64,000 bases of DNA, taken from the NCBI RefSeq assembly GCF_000219625.1, contig NC_018218.1, positions 1,922,001 to 1,986,000 on the forward strand, read 5' to 3'. Every line of letters starts with the position of its first letter. Position 1 is the stretch's first letter. Below the pieces are notes generated by a model. The model ran no database searches. It had not been told where the DNA came from and was given only the letters and a program-made list of their open reading frames with translations. This document shows, piece after piece, positions 9,740 to 20,485 of the stretch. This DNA comes from Zymoseptoria tritici IPO323 (taxonomy: Eukaryota > Ascomycota > Dothideomycetes > Mycosphaerellales > Mycosphaerellaceae). The position numbers and the translations under genes were made by a program.

Positions 9740-11021
9740 GTTCAAATTTGGACATGTGCTCTACCGAAGGGAGCGAGCCTGGCCCTGTGGTCTCGTGAGC
9801 TTCGTCCTTGGGCCCGGTGGCAGCCACGCAATCGTGTTTGCGACCGCAAGCTGCCAAGGGACCGAAAGTTCACGACGGATTTGGCTGAATGTCGATTCGT
9901 TGACTGCGGGTGAGGTCCGCTTTCACGGCACGGGAGCGCATTCTTTGGTATCCATGTTCGAACGGTTATGGGAGGTATTGATGGGAGAGATGAGAAAGTG
10001 GGCATTGGACAGACGGCAGTGGATGAGGCGTTATCGACAAAGAATGAGCACTTACCTTCCGCATCTGGCGCCAACAATACTTCCGGCTATCACTTCGCAG
10101 TCTGATGCTGATCCGCTCAATGGCGTCGACGTAGCAACGGCATTTTGAAATGTGGATGAAGGCGATTTTGCAGTTTGTCCTGCTTCGTTGAAGACATGAC
10201 TGCTGGCATGCTCCTTTGGGATGTCCGTGGGTACGGTGATAAGACATCGTCGTCTCATTTCTCGTGCTTAGCGTGACCGGCCAGCACAGGCAACAAGATC
10301 ATACCAGTCGCGTGTGTCGATGTCTGTGTGATGTCAAAGTCCAGAATTCTGGAAGGCGGTTCCCGTCCATGAGCGACGAGGCTGAGTAAGCGAGCCGGGA
10401 TCCGGGAAGACCTGAGCCGCTCCTCCCATGACGAGGTGTTCCTAACTCCTATCGACTCCTGAGCACAAGTATCGAATGCAACAGCCAAAGTACCTCTGCA
10501 GAACATTCACCTCGCTAGTCGCTACCATCTCGGCTGAGCTAGTGCTGCTTTCGATGCGCGAGCGACATTTGGGAGCGATTGGCTTTCTACATCCTCCGGA
10601 CTTGCCATTCTTATCTCCCTCAAGGGCCACTATGGCTCGATCCTCCACGGCAATGAGGTGGTATCCTGATGACATCTGCCTACCGGCTGGACCGAGGAAG
10701 GCAAGGATGCAAGAATCATCGAGAGGCTTGCGTGTCCCACATATAATCAAGCTCGGAATTCCCGCAGCTTCGGCTTTAGGAGGTAACGACGCCGTGGAAC
10801 TTCGCCGGGCAGTGGTCGTGCAAGGAAACCATCGCTCCAGGTGTGACATGAGTGAGTCCGTAAGCAGATGGAGAGACGTACTAATCGCACGTCATGAACA
10901 CATGAACGTAAGAATACTTAAGGCCGGTGGGTACGCTGCCAACTCGGTTCTGCATCTTTCCGAATCGCCAGTACAGCAATACTCAATACGAAGCTCATCC
11001 ACCATACCTAACTCATCCACA
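9740..11021. other. Intergenic, 1.3 kb, possible upstream relic
   Basis: On the minus strand the frame of the 8786-9739 gene continues above the TAG at 9761 as a coding-like stretch (around ESTFSQIRRELSVPWQLAVA, about 9900-9840). A further open frame at 10258-10056 ends at a consensus GTAAGT donor. I could not join these in phase. They may be decayed exons of a longer gene or chance. Nothing else is supported. Confidence 0.3.
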
Positions 11022-11948
11022 ATGCCCGACACACTCAAGTTCAACAAGCTCCATGGCAGTCGTGTCCTGATCGTTGGTGGTAGGTCACTCCTTCCCAGCT
11101 TGACTCCAAGCTCTGTACAGAATCTGAGTGCCACTGTGACGAGCACCATGGATGTAGACGTTGCTGATATCTCATCTTCATCTTAGGTACCTCAGGCATC
11201 GGCTATGCAGTCGCCGAGGGAGCCCTTGAAAGCGGCGCATCTGCAGTCATTCTAGCTTCCTCCAACCCTTCACGAGTCGAGACGGCCATCTCCCGGCTCC
11301 AAAAGTCCTACCCGGACCTCTCATCCCGCGCGAGCATACCGGACAAGCATGCGACCTCTCGGACGCCTCTATGCTGGAGTCAAACATCGAGTCACTTCTC
11401 GGCTTTGCGACCGAGAACGGTGCGAAGCCTCTCGACCACATTTTCAACACGGCAGGCAGCATCAAGGAATGGCTTCTCTCGCAGACACAACACCCGAGAA
11501 CCTTGCTCAGCTGCTGACGGTGCGATTCTCTGCGCCGGCTATGATTGCCAAGCATGCCGTCGCGGGTAAATATCTCTCTCCTTGACCCAGCTCCAGCATC
11601 ACTTTCACAAGCGGCTCCACCGTGGAGAAGCCCATGCCTGGCCGAGCGTGCGGTTCCGGAATCGCATCTTCGCTGGTAGGTCTGACCCGCGGACTGGCTA
11701 TCGATCTGGCGCCGCTGCGAGTCAATCTTATCCTTCCTGGAGCAGTCAACACAGAGCTTTGGGACCATCTCCCGGCGGAGCAGAAGCAGGGATCGGTCGA
11801 TTCGTTTGGCAAGTCAATGTTGACTGGGAAGGTTCCCGGGCCGGAGGTGATTGCTGAGAGCTATCTGTACGCCATGAAGGACGCGAATTTGACGGGAGTC
11901 TGTTTAAGCACCAATGGTGGGCAATTGCTCGCCTGGCCAAGTGCTTGA
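11022..11948 (+). pseudogene. Short-chain dehydrogenase/reductase pseudogene
   Basis: Exon 1 11022-11079, intron 11080-11186, then exon 2 to the stop at 11946-11948. Spliced, it gives RVLIVGGTSGIGYAVAEG, the Rossmann TGxxxGIG cofactor motif of the SDR family. The protein can be followed across the whole length (NTAGSIK, LAQLLTVRFSAPAMIAKHA, SSSITFTSGSTVEKPMPG, LAIDLAPLRVNLILPGAVNT), but only by changing frame at about 11340 and again at about 11465, each an apparent one-base loss, and by reading through an in-frame TGA at 11583-11585. A full-length enzyme therefore cannot be made. It was a complete gene of normal size (~250-260 residues), so the decay looks recent. It lies just upstream of a P450 in the same orientation, which suggests that the two once served one small-molecule pathway. 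Confidence 0.82.
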
Positions 11949-12351
11949 GAGCATGGACAGAGGTATGCGAGCTACTATCAGCCGCATCGTCAGCAGAGCG
12001 CATACAGCGCATTGCGAGTGATGTGGTGGTTGCTTGCTGACCGGGTCTGAAATTTAATCTATATATGCGGGCACATGAGACTATTTCGATGTCAGCGATT
12101 GGCTCACCGATACACTCAATGGAATCCTTCATGCACACGACCTGGCTCGCCAAGCGTGGGAACACGACTGACCAGTGCAATGTACGACTTGAAGCAGCAT
12201 TCTCATGCAGATGCACCGAACTTGATCATATCCCTACCTCTGGTGGAGCCTCACTGCATGTGTGTGCATCAAGAGGTTGCGGCTCACCGTGCGCCGCTTC
12301 TTGTGACCCAGGTACACACATATTCGCAGTTCCCTCGAACGAGTTCACTTC
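11949..12351. other. Intergenic upstream of the P450
   Basis: About 400 bases containing a TATA-like run (tctatatatgc) near 12058, roughly 295 bases before the P450 start. No gene is visible. Confidence 0.35.
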
Positions 12352-14063
12352 ATGAGACCCAGCAAATTCGCAATGACGACCCAAGATCTGACATCGGCCG
12401 CTATCGCTCTTCTTGTGGCCCTCGTCCTCTACCAGATTGCCATCGTCATTCAACGTCTGTACTTCCACCCATTGTCAGCATTTCCCGGTCCGAGACTCGC
12501 CGCGGCGACGTATATCCCAGAGATCTACTACGACATCTTCGAGGGAGAGGGCGGTCAGCTTCCCTTCGCCCTGCAACGATGGCACAAGAGCTACGGCCCA
12601 ATCATCCGCATCAATCCTCAAGAACTCCACGTTCAAGATTCTTCCTGGTACGAGACACTCTATGCCCCCTCTCGTCCAGTTAGGAAGCTGCCCAACTGGG
12701 GCCACCGAATGAAAGCCATGGAGTCCGCCCTCGGCGCCAGCGACGCAACTACATACCGCAAGCGACGAACCGCACTGAACCCATTCTTCACCAAGCGCAA
12801 GATCGCGGAGTTTGCACCGAGCGTGCAGCAAGTGTGTGACCGTATCGTTTCCCGCCTGGAGAGGGAGTATCGAGGAACCGGCCGGGTCCTGAACATCACC
12901 CGGGCGTGGGAATGCATGGCCAGTGATATTGCGACGCTCTCCGTTTTCGGCCAAGACCCTCGATCCGTGGACAGTCCTGGTTTCTGTTCGCCAACGAACC
13001 GGGCGACGGAGTCGCTCGTGGAACCGATCAAATGGTTCACGCATCTATCCATCATTCCTACTTTGATAGACCGGTTGCCAGAGTGGATTGTCACCGCTTT
13101 GATGCCGCCTGCCGAGTTGATTCTTCGACAGCGTAAGGTATGTCTCCAGCAGAAGTTTCAAAAGTCTCCAGCAGAAGCTCTGACATATCGCAGGTCATGG
13201 AACTCGCCGTGGTCGAGGCGCGCGCCGCACATTCAGATGGTAAAGGCAACGACCACTCATTGATCGGCTCCCTTCTTCAGCAGGATCTGCCCCCAGAAGA
13301 GGCTACCTTGCCACATTTCACCCAGGAAGCAGTTATTGTAGTTGGGGCAGGCGGAGAAACTGTTGCTCGGACCATGACGCTGGCAACATTCCATGTTCTC
13401 GATAACCCTGCCGTGCAGAAGCGGCTGGTGGAAGAGCTCAATACTGCGATCCCAGATGCCGCCGAGATGCCTGACTGGAATGTTCTATCTGCCTTGCCGT
13501 ATTTGTCGGCTTGTATTGAGGAGTCTCTTCGGCTCACTTACGGTAAGGGTCTGCTTAGGGTGGCTTCATTTCGTCCGGCTGACATCCCAATAGGTGTTTG
13601 CGAGAAACGAAGCAGAGCGTACGATGGCGGCGACCTGATGTATGGGGAATGGAGGATCCCCGCAGGGACCTTCGTCGGCATGAGCAACTACGATGTCTCA
13701 CACGACGAGGAGATTTTCCCGGATTCCTTCTCTTTCATTCCTGAGCGGGTAAGTTGGTATTTCATGTGTAAGGTGTCGACCATCGCTAATAGCGCCCAGT
13801 GGCTCGGCGACCCTCGCGCTCCGAATGGCAAGGCGTTGTCGCGGTACAACGTCTCCTTCGGCAAAGGTATGCGTAGCTGCGTCGGAATGCAGCTGGCATA
13901 CTTGGAATTGTACCTCGGGGTCGCGACTTTCTTTCGCTCTCGGCTCGCTTCAAAGGCCCGCTTGTACGAGACCAACAAGTCGGATGTTGAGATGGCGAGG
14001 GATTGCTTCGTCCCGAGAGCAGCGAAGAAGAGCAAAGGCGTGCGAGTGATTTTCGAGAGCTAG
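12352..14063 (+). CDS. Cytochrome P450 monooxygenase
   Basis: Four exons (12352-13137, 13194-13542, 13594-13748, 13800-14063) give 517 residues, normal for a microsomal P450. Introns are 56, 51 and 51 nt with GT..AG ends. An N-terminal membrane anchor (LTSAAIALLVALVLYQIAIV) is followed by the Pro-rich hinge FHPLSAFPGPRLAA. The I-helix oxygen-binding motif is GAGGETVART, the K-helix ExxR is EESLR, and the heme thiolate loop is FGKGMRSCVGMQ. All catalytic landmarks are intact, so this enzyme should be active at the ER, using a CPR partner. Sequence style resembles fungal secondary-metabolism P450s (trichodiene oxygenase/benzoate-hydroxylase-like), but the substrate cannot be told. A second ATG at 12373 is an alternative start. 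The dead SDR lies directly upstream. Confidence 0.93.
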
Positions 14064-14335
14064 AATGAGACGTGAGAGCAAGACGAGAAGTGAAGTGCCG
14101 GGTGACTCGGACGGTTCCATACCTGTTGCAGCAGAGTTGCAAAGTACGAGGTTCTTGCGGATAGCGTATGTCAGGCCCGTGAAACGTAGGTTAGGTTCAT
14201 TGGCATCACCTGCAGTCCTCAACACCTGACATTGGTCCTTCACCCAAACTGCCCTACCAAGCCTTCTATACGTGTCATTTTCAACGCAGCAGTCCAATAA
14301 ATCGCTCTGCCAATCTGATCCAACCAGGATCGATC

Positions 14336-16099
14336 TCACAGCATTTTCGAATAATCCACCGCTGCGGTATGCCTCTTCTTCGCCGCCTTGGACGCATTCG
14401 GCGACTCTCTCTTCTCTGCCTTCTTTTGCCCTCTCGTTTGCCTTGAACCGCTCGACTTGCTAACACCTGCACCTTTTGCCCCTGCTCTGGGTACCATCAG
14501 TGCGGCGACTTCGCGATTCGGTGGTTTGCGGTTCGGTGGTGGGCGGGAGTTGGGTCGGGATCGGGTGGCGCGAGGGGTGGGACTATTGGTGTGCGATTGG
14601 AAAGCTTCCTGTGGCGGCGACGGCGCGGCGGCGGTTGCTGGTCCTGATTCTGCAGGCGCGGAAGATGGACGGCCTTCGGGGTCGAATTCGAGCAGGGAGT
14701 CTTTGCGGGCTGAATTGTTGGGATGCAACTCTTGCGGCTCTGTGTGCTTCGCTGAGTACCGAGACTGGTGACCGGTAGCCGGCTCTTCAGTCTGCGATCC
14801 TGCATTGTCGGTGTCTCCCCTGACTTCCACTTCATCATCACGATCACTTCCTGGACGTGATAGGTTGCCCAGCATGTCGAAATTCCAGGACTGTCCAGAA
14901 GGCAGCTCGGAGCTCGGAGCTCCTTCTGTGACAGGTTCGGCCGGAGGAGTTTGGTCGAGATCAAGCGTGAGGTCGGTCAACGAGGAGTCATCTTCCTCCG
15001 TGTCAATGAACGTGGTCGACTGTGGCTTCGACTTGCCAGTATCCTCGCTCCTCTCCGCTTCCCCCGTGACGAATCCTTCCTGCATGACTTCGTTGTCGAT
15101 TTGCAACTCACTCTGCGAAGTGGTGCGTCCGCGTCTACGAGGTTTCTTGGCCAAAGGACGTGTTGGACTAGACTGCTTGGAACTGGAGTGAATGTCTTCC
15201 GTCTCAAGAAGGATGGAAACAGCTCGCGCATGTTTACGACCGTGCTTGTGAAGTGTTGAAGAGGAAGGAATGGGTGAGTCATCTGCGAGTAGGTCTTGCG
15301 GCTTGTCGTCTGGTTCATCTGCTCGGCGGGCCGTACTGCGCTCGATTGAACGAGTACGAAGGTCTGGTGCTTCCTGAGCCCGAGAGTTAGTACATTTCAC
15401 CCACTTCATTCCTCCGGAGTGATGTCTTACCAATGATTTGAAACCATCTCCTTCCGACCTCGTGCTAACATGGCCCAGGCCAGTCAATGTTGGTACGTTA
15501 GGCAGTGTCGGAGCTCTAGCAACAGATATGGCAGCTTCGTCTTCGTGATGCATCTCCTTTTGCATCGAAGACCTCAACTCGGAAGAAGGTATTCCCGTAC
15601 TGCCACGATCTGCCAAGTGGCCATCTCTTCGAGCAGGAGTAAGAGCGACTTGGTCGAAAATCGGAAGCTCTGGCGAGCCGGTGTGACTGGCGATTGGAGC
15701 GTCATCGTCGGGTGTGCTGATAGACGCGGCACGACTTCTTGCAGCGGTCGAGCGCACGTGGAATGCGTCTTTCATGGCGGTATCGTTTCCGTGGCCTACT
15801 GCGCCGCTGTCGTCCCCAAGGAAAATATCGTCGCCGCTCCCGATCGCCGCGCCACCGGTGTCCAAAAGCTCGATCTCATCAATGTCGTCCATCAGTCCAT
15901 CAATAATATCAGCTTCGACGCCTGGCGTCGTGCTTTGAACGTGACCCTCAAGTGCTGTGACCGTCGTCGTCGACTCTGGCTTCAGCTCAGGTGAAGGCCA
16001 GAAGGCATCGATCTCTTTCAGACCCTCCTCATATGTCAGTTCCAACCATGGCTCCCCGCCAGGCTCCAAAGCCTCCAGAATGACGTTGGGTCTAGTCAT
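14336..16099 (-). CDS. Hypothetical low-complexity nuclear-type protein
   Basis: Starts at ATG 16099 (MTRPNVILEALEPGGEPW). A 57-nt intron, 15430-15374, has donor GTAAGA, branch site ACTAAC and acceptor CAG; because its length is a multiple of three and it has no stop, the frame is open with or without splicing (568 or 587 residues). The short N-terminal block (~40 residues, WLELTYEEGLKEIDAFW) looks folded. The rest is acidic, then Ser/Asp-rich, then very basic near the C-terminus with KKPRRRGR and RGQKKAEKR, resembling nuclear localisation signals, and ends in DYSKML. I do not recognise the family. A chromatin- or DNA-associated role would fit the charge pattern but is only a guess. Confidence 0.65.
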   Translation of the reverse strand: MTRPNVILEALEPGGEPWLELTYEEGLKEIDAFWPSPELKPESTTTVTALEGHVQSTTPGVEADIIDGLMDDIDEIELLDTGGAAIGSGDDIFLGDDSGAVGHGNDTAMKDAFHVRSTAARSRAASISTPDDDAPIASHTGSPELPIFDQVALTPARRDGHLADRGSTGIPSSELRSSMQKEMHHEDEAAISVARAPTLPNVPTLTGLGHVSTRSEGDGFKSLVRHHSGGMKWVKCTNSRAQEAPDLRTRSIERSTARRADEPDDKPQDLLADDSPIPSSSTLHKHGRKHARAVSILLETEDIHSSSKQSSPTRPLAKKPRRRGRTTSQSELQIDNEVMQEGFVTGEAERSEDTGKSKPQSTTFIDTEEDDSSLTDLTLDLDQTPPAEPVTEGAPSSELPSGQSWNFDMLGNLSRPGSDRDDEVEVRGDTDNAGSQTEEPATGHQSRYSAKHTEPQELHPNNSARKDSLLEFDPEGRPSSAPAESGPATAAAPSPPQEAFQSHTNSPTPRATRSRPNSRPPPNRKPPNREVAALMVPRAGAKGAGVSKSSGSRQTRGQKKAEKRESPNASKAAKKRHTAAVDYSKML

Positions 16100-17362
16100 T
16101 GTGGCTGCTCTTGCTGCTGTATTGGACTCCCATGTGCCTGGTGAATTGGCCTAGTGAAATGTTGAAGACGGCGTTTGTTGTGCCTAAGATGACATTCTAG
16201 AAAGAGATGCGGGCTTGGAAGGCTTCGCGGGAGTGGCGCGGGCGGACGGACAGGAATTAGAAACTGTCGTATTTGCCTGAGTAGGTCTGAACAAAGTGAT
16301 TGAAATTTGGGTTTGCTTCTCCTATGCGCAGAGCTGAAGACATGGCGCGAAGTATGGGGATCGGAGAGACGAAAGTATTGAAGGTGATGTACCATCAATC
16401 AAGACAATTGTGAATGAAGCGAGCACTTACGTTTCCGAAGTTGTTGAGGTGACCTTCGCCTGCCATGGAAAGCCCGATTCTGCTCATTGCGCCTTTGCTG
16501 ATACCTCCTTCATGGTGTATGTCCTGACTGTATCGCCTCTCTCGTGCCCGCAGGCTGCTTCTCTTGGCCTCCAATGCTCAACTCTACGCCAGCATCGCCC
16601 TCAGAATGGTATGCAGTCGCTGACTACTCTCGATGTGTCTGCCGGGGCTCCAAGCATCCTGTTACGGCCGTCAGAAGCTTGACTGGCACTTCAACGTGGG
16701 AGAGCGCTCGAAAACGTACTTCTTGCCCGCTTCAGTTGCGCAACAACAGCACAGCAGGGCTGCAGGCCAGCAGAACAACTACGACGTCTCAGTATGAATT
16801 CTTTGCTCTTCCAGTACTTCAGCTTCTCTTACTGCCATGACGACACCGACCAAGAAGCCCAATGTAGGACCGACGATTCTAACGGCGGGATGGTGTCAGT
16901 CGACGTGACGGGAGATCGCGTTGCGGATAACGGACTTGACGTGGCATGGATTTTGGTCCGTCCCGCATTGGATGCAGACAACTGGTAGAGGGAGGCAGTC
17001 CATCGCGGTCGTGTTCTTGAGGATGCTGAATCTAGCGGCTGGGTGCAGTTGTCAATACCGTACGGGAGTGAGGATGATGTTGAGGTGATTGATGTTTGTA
17101 TTCGGAGGAGAAGTCGCTACGATGCCAACAAATGAGCAAAGTCTTCACACATGGTAATTGCCGCATCCCACGTGCAACTGCCCTGCTGTCTAGATAGGTA
17201 CCTTATTGATCGTCCCGTCGGTGATGAAGTGACGACGACGCGCGGATCCGATCTGAGATCTAGAACTATGCCAAGCCTTCCCAGCACGTCGATTCTTCCA
17301 CCTCCTGAGTTCCATTGTGTTAAACTATCGCCATAGCCAACGCTATTGCTCATCAATCAACA
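16100..17362. other. Intergenic with a possible gene relic
   Basis: Between the divergent genes at 14336-16099 (-) and 17363-17949 (+). Most of it holds nothing recognisable. The exception is the coding-like stretch at 16890-17135, listed separately. Confidence 0.4.
16890..17135 (+). pseudogene. Possible gene remnant, one frame with an internal TAG
   Basis: One frame reads VADNGLDVAWILVRPALDAD, meets TAG at 16986-16988, and continues in the same frame as LEDAESSGWVQLSIPYGSED and VIDVCIRRRSR to a TGA at 17133-17135. Composition on both sides of the stop is that of an ordinary soluble protein end. No upstream exon could be joined convincingly. It may be the 3' end of a dead gene, or chance. 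Confidence 0.25.
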
Positions 17363-17949
17363 ATGGATCCTGACAGTCCCGCATCACAGCCCGTGTCGCA
17401 GCCTTCAGCATGGCGTTGGTTCTTGGGCTTTCTCATGGTCGGCGCATGCTGGGGACTGACCACGCCCTTCATGAGGCGCGCTGCGGTACAGCGAGACAAG
17501 GAGCCTCAACTCACACGACCATATTTGACGGACCCGAGCACGCCATGGATCAAGAAAAAGTTCTGGGGGATCATTTATGCGGTCTTTGATCTGCTGAAGA
17601 ACCCCAGCTATGCAATCCCTCTTCTCCTGAACGTCACCGGGAGTGTGTGGTTCTTCTTGTTGATAGGACAAGCCGGTAAGGAAATTTCGAGCCATGCAAC
17701 TCTCATGCCAACCTTGCTGATTTGTCTTCTTCTGCTCAGAATTGAGCTTGACAGTGCCAATCACAAACTCGCTGGCTTTCCTGTTCACAGTGCTGGGAGA
17801 ATGGTGGGCTGAAGGGAAAGTAATTTCACGAGGTCTGTTCAGAGTATACTCTGCTCATCGGATATTTGCTGACTCCTTCAGACACCTGGATCGGTATGGG
17901 CTGCGTACTGGGAGGCATCGCCTTGTGTGTACATTCGAAGACCAGATGA
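17363..17949 (+). CDS. TMEM234-like small membrane protein
   Basis: Three exons, 17363-17675, 17740-17832 and 17882-17949, give 157 residues; introns are 64 and 49 nt, the second with a GCTGAC branch site. The protein has four hydrophobic segments: WFLGFLMVGACWGLTTPFM near the N-terminus, AIPLLLNVTGSVWFFLLIG, SLTVPITNSLAFLFTVLGEW and WIGMGCVLGGIALCV, ending in HSKTR. The N-terminal GACWGLTTPFMRR and the LTVPITNSLAF..GEWW block are typical of the TMEM234 family, small members of the drug/metabolite-transporter-like fold. Substrate and membrane location are unknown. The exon chain is in phase throughout, which supports the model. Confidence 0.82.
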
Positions 17950-18976
17950 ATCAATGTATGCAGCTCTGGACCTTGTCGCCTCTCCACCGAAAGTCGCCGG
18001 AATGGTGAGCGCAAGCAGCATACTCGTTCATGGTATATGTTGGTCCTGATGGGCAACGCTATGCTTCTCCAGAAAACATCTGTTGTGGATTGAATGTAAT
18101 CCTGGCTTGATCTTGGCTTGTCCGGCATGACAAGCCTGCTGCGCCTGATCACTGGGACCTCCGCCCTGTCCATGTAACCACCTCGGGACTACGGACGAAG
18201 GAGCAAAGTCATGCTCGACCGTCAGGAGAACCTGGAAGACCGATGCGGCTGTTATTAGGCCTCGGAGTCCCGGTCCTGAGATCTTGCTCCATGTACAGGA
18301 TCCGCCACGGAAAAAACGTCCCGCGTTCTGGTCAAATCACTGCTTCGAAGCGGTTCATGGTGGGAGCGCAAGTGACGGTGCTCGGGAGTTGTCGCCAAAC
18401 AACCAAGCGGGATTCACGTGAATTGCCCAGGTCCCTCCAGTGCGGATTGCAATCAAGGAATTTGGTTCATCCACCACAAGAGATCTTTCCCTGCGTGATC
18501 TCCGTCTCGAAAACGTCGACAAAGTGTGTGCACTCTCGGTGCTCTTTCCAAGTCCTGCAACGACGGCCTTCGCTCAGCCTTTGACTCGACCTGCGCAAGA
18601 CAACGTCACCAGAGCTGCGTGCCCATCCGCATTTACTCAACACCCTTGAAGAAAGACCACGCCGGTTCATCAAACCGCTCATATCAGACTCGTTCTGCGC
18701 AAGGCGAGATCGACCAAGCTGCCTGCAACCAGGAAGTTCTCCAATACTTGCGACGAAGTGTCACGCCAGTTCTCCAAGCTACCAAAGCAGACTCGACCTG
18801 CGCACGACGACATCGACCAACACTCCACAAGCAAATCAACGACCCACGTCCGCGCAAAGCACATCTCCCCTCACCGACGAAGTTGCGCCCTCATACCTCT
18901 CCCCGTCAAGACGAACGGCGGTGTGTTGCGCCAGTCTCTCGAGTTGCATTGCGGACTCCGCCTACACGAGACGATC
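17950..18976. other. Intergenic, 1 kb
   Basis: Between two genes on the plus strand. The frame of the downstream gene is open back to 18758, which would add 73 residues, but the composition there is atypical and I treat it as leader. No other gene is visible. Confidence 0.4.
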
Positions 18977-19831
18977 ATGGCGAATCCCGGTGGACTTCGT
19001 GTGGCTTTCGACATCGCAACGCGACCCACACTGATGGAGAAGATTGAGGTGGAGAACGGGAGGGTCGCGGAAATCATGGAGGAAATTCGCAAGCTTTGCG
19101 CGCTAAACGATGTCGCGGAAATCTTCGTGGATGCCACCCGCTTCCAAAGTGTATTGGCACCCGCCACAATCCTCACGACTGACAAGGCGATTAAAGAGCG
19201 TCTCGCTGTCGCAAAGCAGTTGGAAAGCCTGTTCAAGTGGTGCCGTGAGTCGGCGAGATCCGGATTTACGAAACTCGACGAATATGAAGAGCGAGAGAGC
19301 GCCATACTCGCGCAAAAAATCATCAAATACGACGGTGGTAAGGAGAGGCCAGTGGTCAAAGATTTGAGTAGCAAGGAGCAAGCCAAAAAGAGTTCACTGG
19401 AGCTTGCAGTGATGCAGGCTGCCTGCGCACGTGGTAAGGGGGTGTTGGAAACGGTCCACGAGCAATGCAAGCTTTCATCGGAAGGTACGAGCACTTTCAC
19501 GGCCAAAGCCATTGAGGAGGCAGTCAGGGCCTTCAAGTTGCCATACGGAAAGCCGGCTGGCAGTCGTCCTGTGGCCGGCGGCGGGCTCAACGGACCGGTG
19601 CTCAGTCAGTCATTTGCGAGTGGAATGATCGGGAAGGCGCCTGTCAGTTGTCCTGTGGCTGGTAGCCTGGTCAGAAAGCCAATGGCCGGGCATTCTGTGA
19701 AGTGTGGACGGGTCGCAAAGCCGAAGCGCGACCGGTCGAGCAGCGTCTTTCTGCTATCCGCGACCGGAAACAAGAAGCGCATTGCTGAGCGCCAAAAGGC
19801 TCGGGAGGCCAAAGAGGACAGCCTGCGATGA
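18977..19831 (+). CDS. Hypothetical protein with basic Gly/Pro/Ala tail
   Basis: Single exon, 284 residues from the ATG at 18977 (MANPGGLRVAFDIATRP); an in-frame ATG at 18758 exists but its extra region looks non-coding. The first ~200 residues are charged and alpha-helical (RVAEIMEEIRKLCALNDVAE; AIKERLAVAKQLESLFKWC). The C-terminal ~90 residues contain a degenerate repeated phrase (GKPAGSRPVAGG, GKAPVSCPVAGS, RKPMAGHSVKCG) and end in a strongly basic stretch, KKRIAERQKAREAKEDSLR. No family recognised. The long antisense frame over it has no codon-level support and is treated as a shadow. Function unknown; the basic tail could bind nucleic acid. Confidence 0.6.
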   Translation: MANPGGLRVAFDIATRPTLMEKIEVENGRVAEIMEEIRKLCALNDVAEIFVDATRFQSVLAPATILTTDKAIKERLAVAKQLESLFKWCRESARSGFTKLDEYEERESAILAQKIIKYDGGKERPVVKDLSSKEQAKKSSLELAVMQAACARGKGVLETVHEQCKLSSEGTSTFTAKAIEEAVRAFKLPYGKPAGSRPVAGGGLNGPVLSQSFASGMIGKAPVSCPVAGSLVRKPMAGHSVKCGRVAKPKRDRSSSVFLLSATGNKKRIAERQKAREAKEDSLR

Positions 19832-20485
19832 TCACGACTCCTCCGATGAGCTCAAACGAAGGCGAAGAGCTCGCCATACCGAACACTTTCGCTCAGTGAT
19901 GATGATTCAGACCGAGCGCTGAAGCGATACTTCATCTTGCGACCTCCAATCTCGATGGTGCAGGAACGGAAATTCCGTATTGTATGACAGATTTGAATTA
20001 CATCAAGACATTGCTTTCTATTGCAGGCCTTGTTTGGAAAGGATTGCAGATACGTGGACTGCAGCCGCCAAAGCATCCTGTCGATTGGTCTGAGTTCGAC
20101 AACGTTGCCATTGTCGTTCATGATCGAACGGGCTTGAGAAGCAAGGCTCAGCTGTAAGAGATTTGTTAGCTTGGTTCACATGCGGAGACAGGGTCGGGAG
20201 TGACATGGACGTGGCGAGAGGGTTTGGTGTCGACCGTTTTCTAGCGGAGAGTGTTTGCGTGTAGTGCCCAAAGACACTGGGTACTAGCCGTACTACAAAT
20301 GAAACTCTTTTGCAACAATTCTGTTGACAGCATGCGTTGAGTGGATACCAGTCATCCTACGAAGGTTGTGTTGCAATGCCTCTTTCGCGCCTCACTGTGA
20401 CATGTCGATGTATCACGGTTATCAATCCAATTTCGTTTCGACTCCGTCCTCCAACTAAAAATGCTATTGCCTGTCCGACGCTCGA
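19832..20485. other. Intergenic between convergent genes
   Basis: The 3' flanks of the 284-residue unknown (+) and the twelve-exon kinase (-). No gene is visible. Confidence 0.4.

Noticed and set aside
10442..11186. Overlapping open frames on both strands
   Set aside because: Neither shows a recognisable motif or splice structure. The 3' end of the plus frame only covers the first exon and intron of the SDR pseudogene.
8786..14063. Secondary-metabolite gene cluster
   Set aside because: Only a P450 and a dead SDR are present. No synthase, transporter or cluster regulator lies within the window, so calling a cluster is not justified.
18871..19590. 239-codon open frame on the minus strand
   Set aside because: It is antisense to the 284-residue plus-strand gene, whose charged helical composition is far more protein-like. 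The minus frame is Ser/Leu-rich shadow sequence with no motif.
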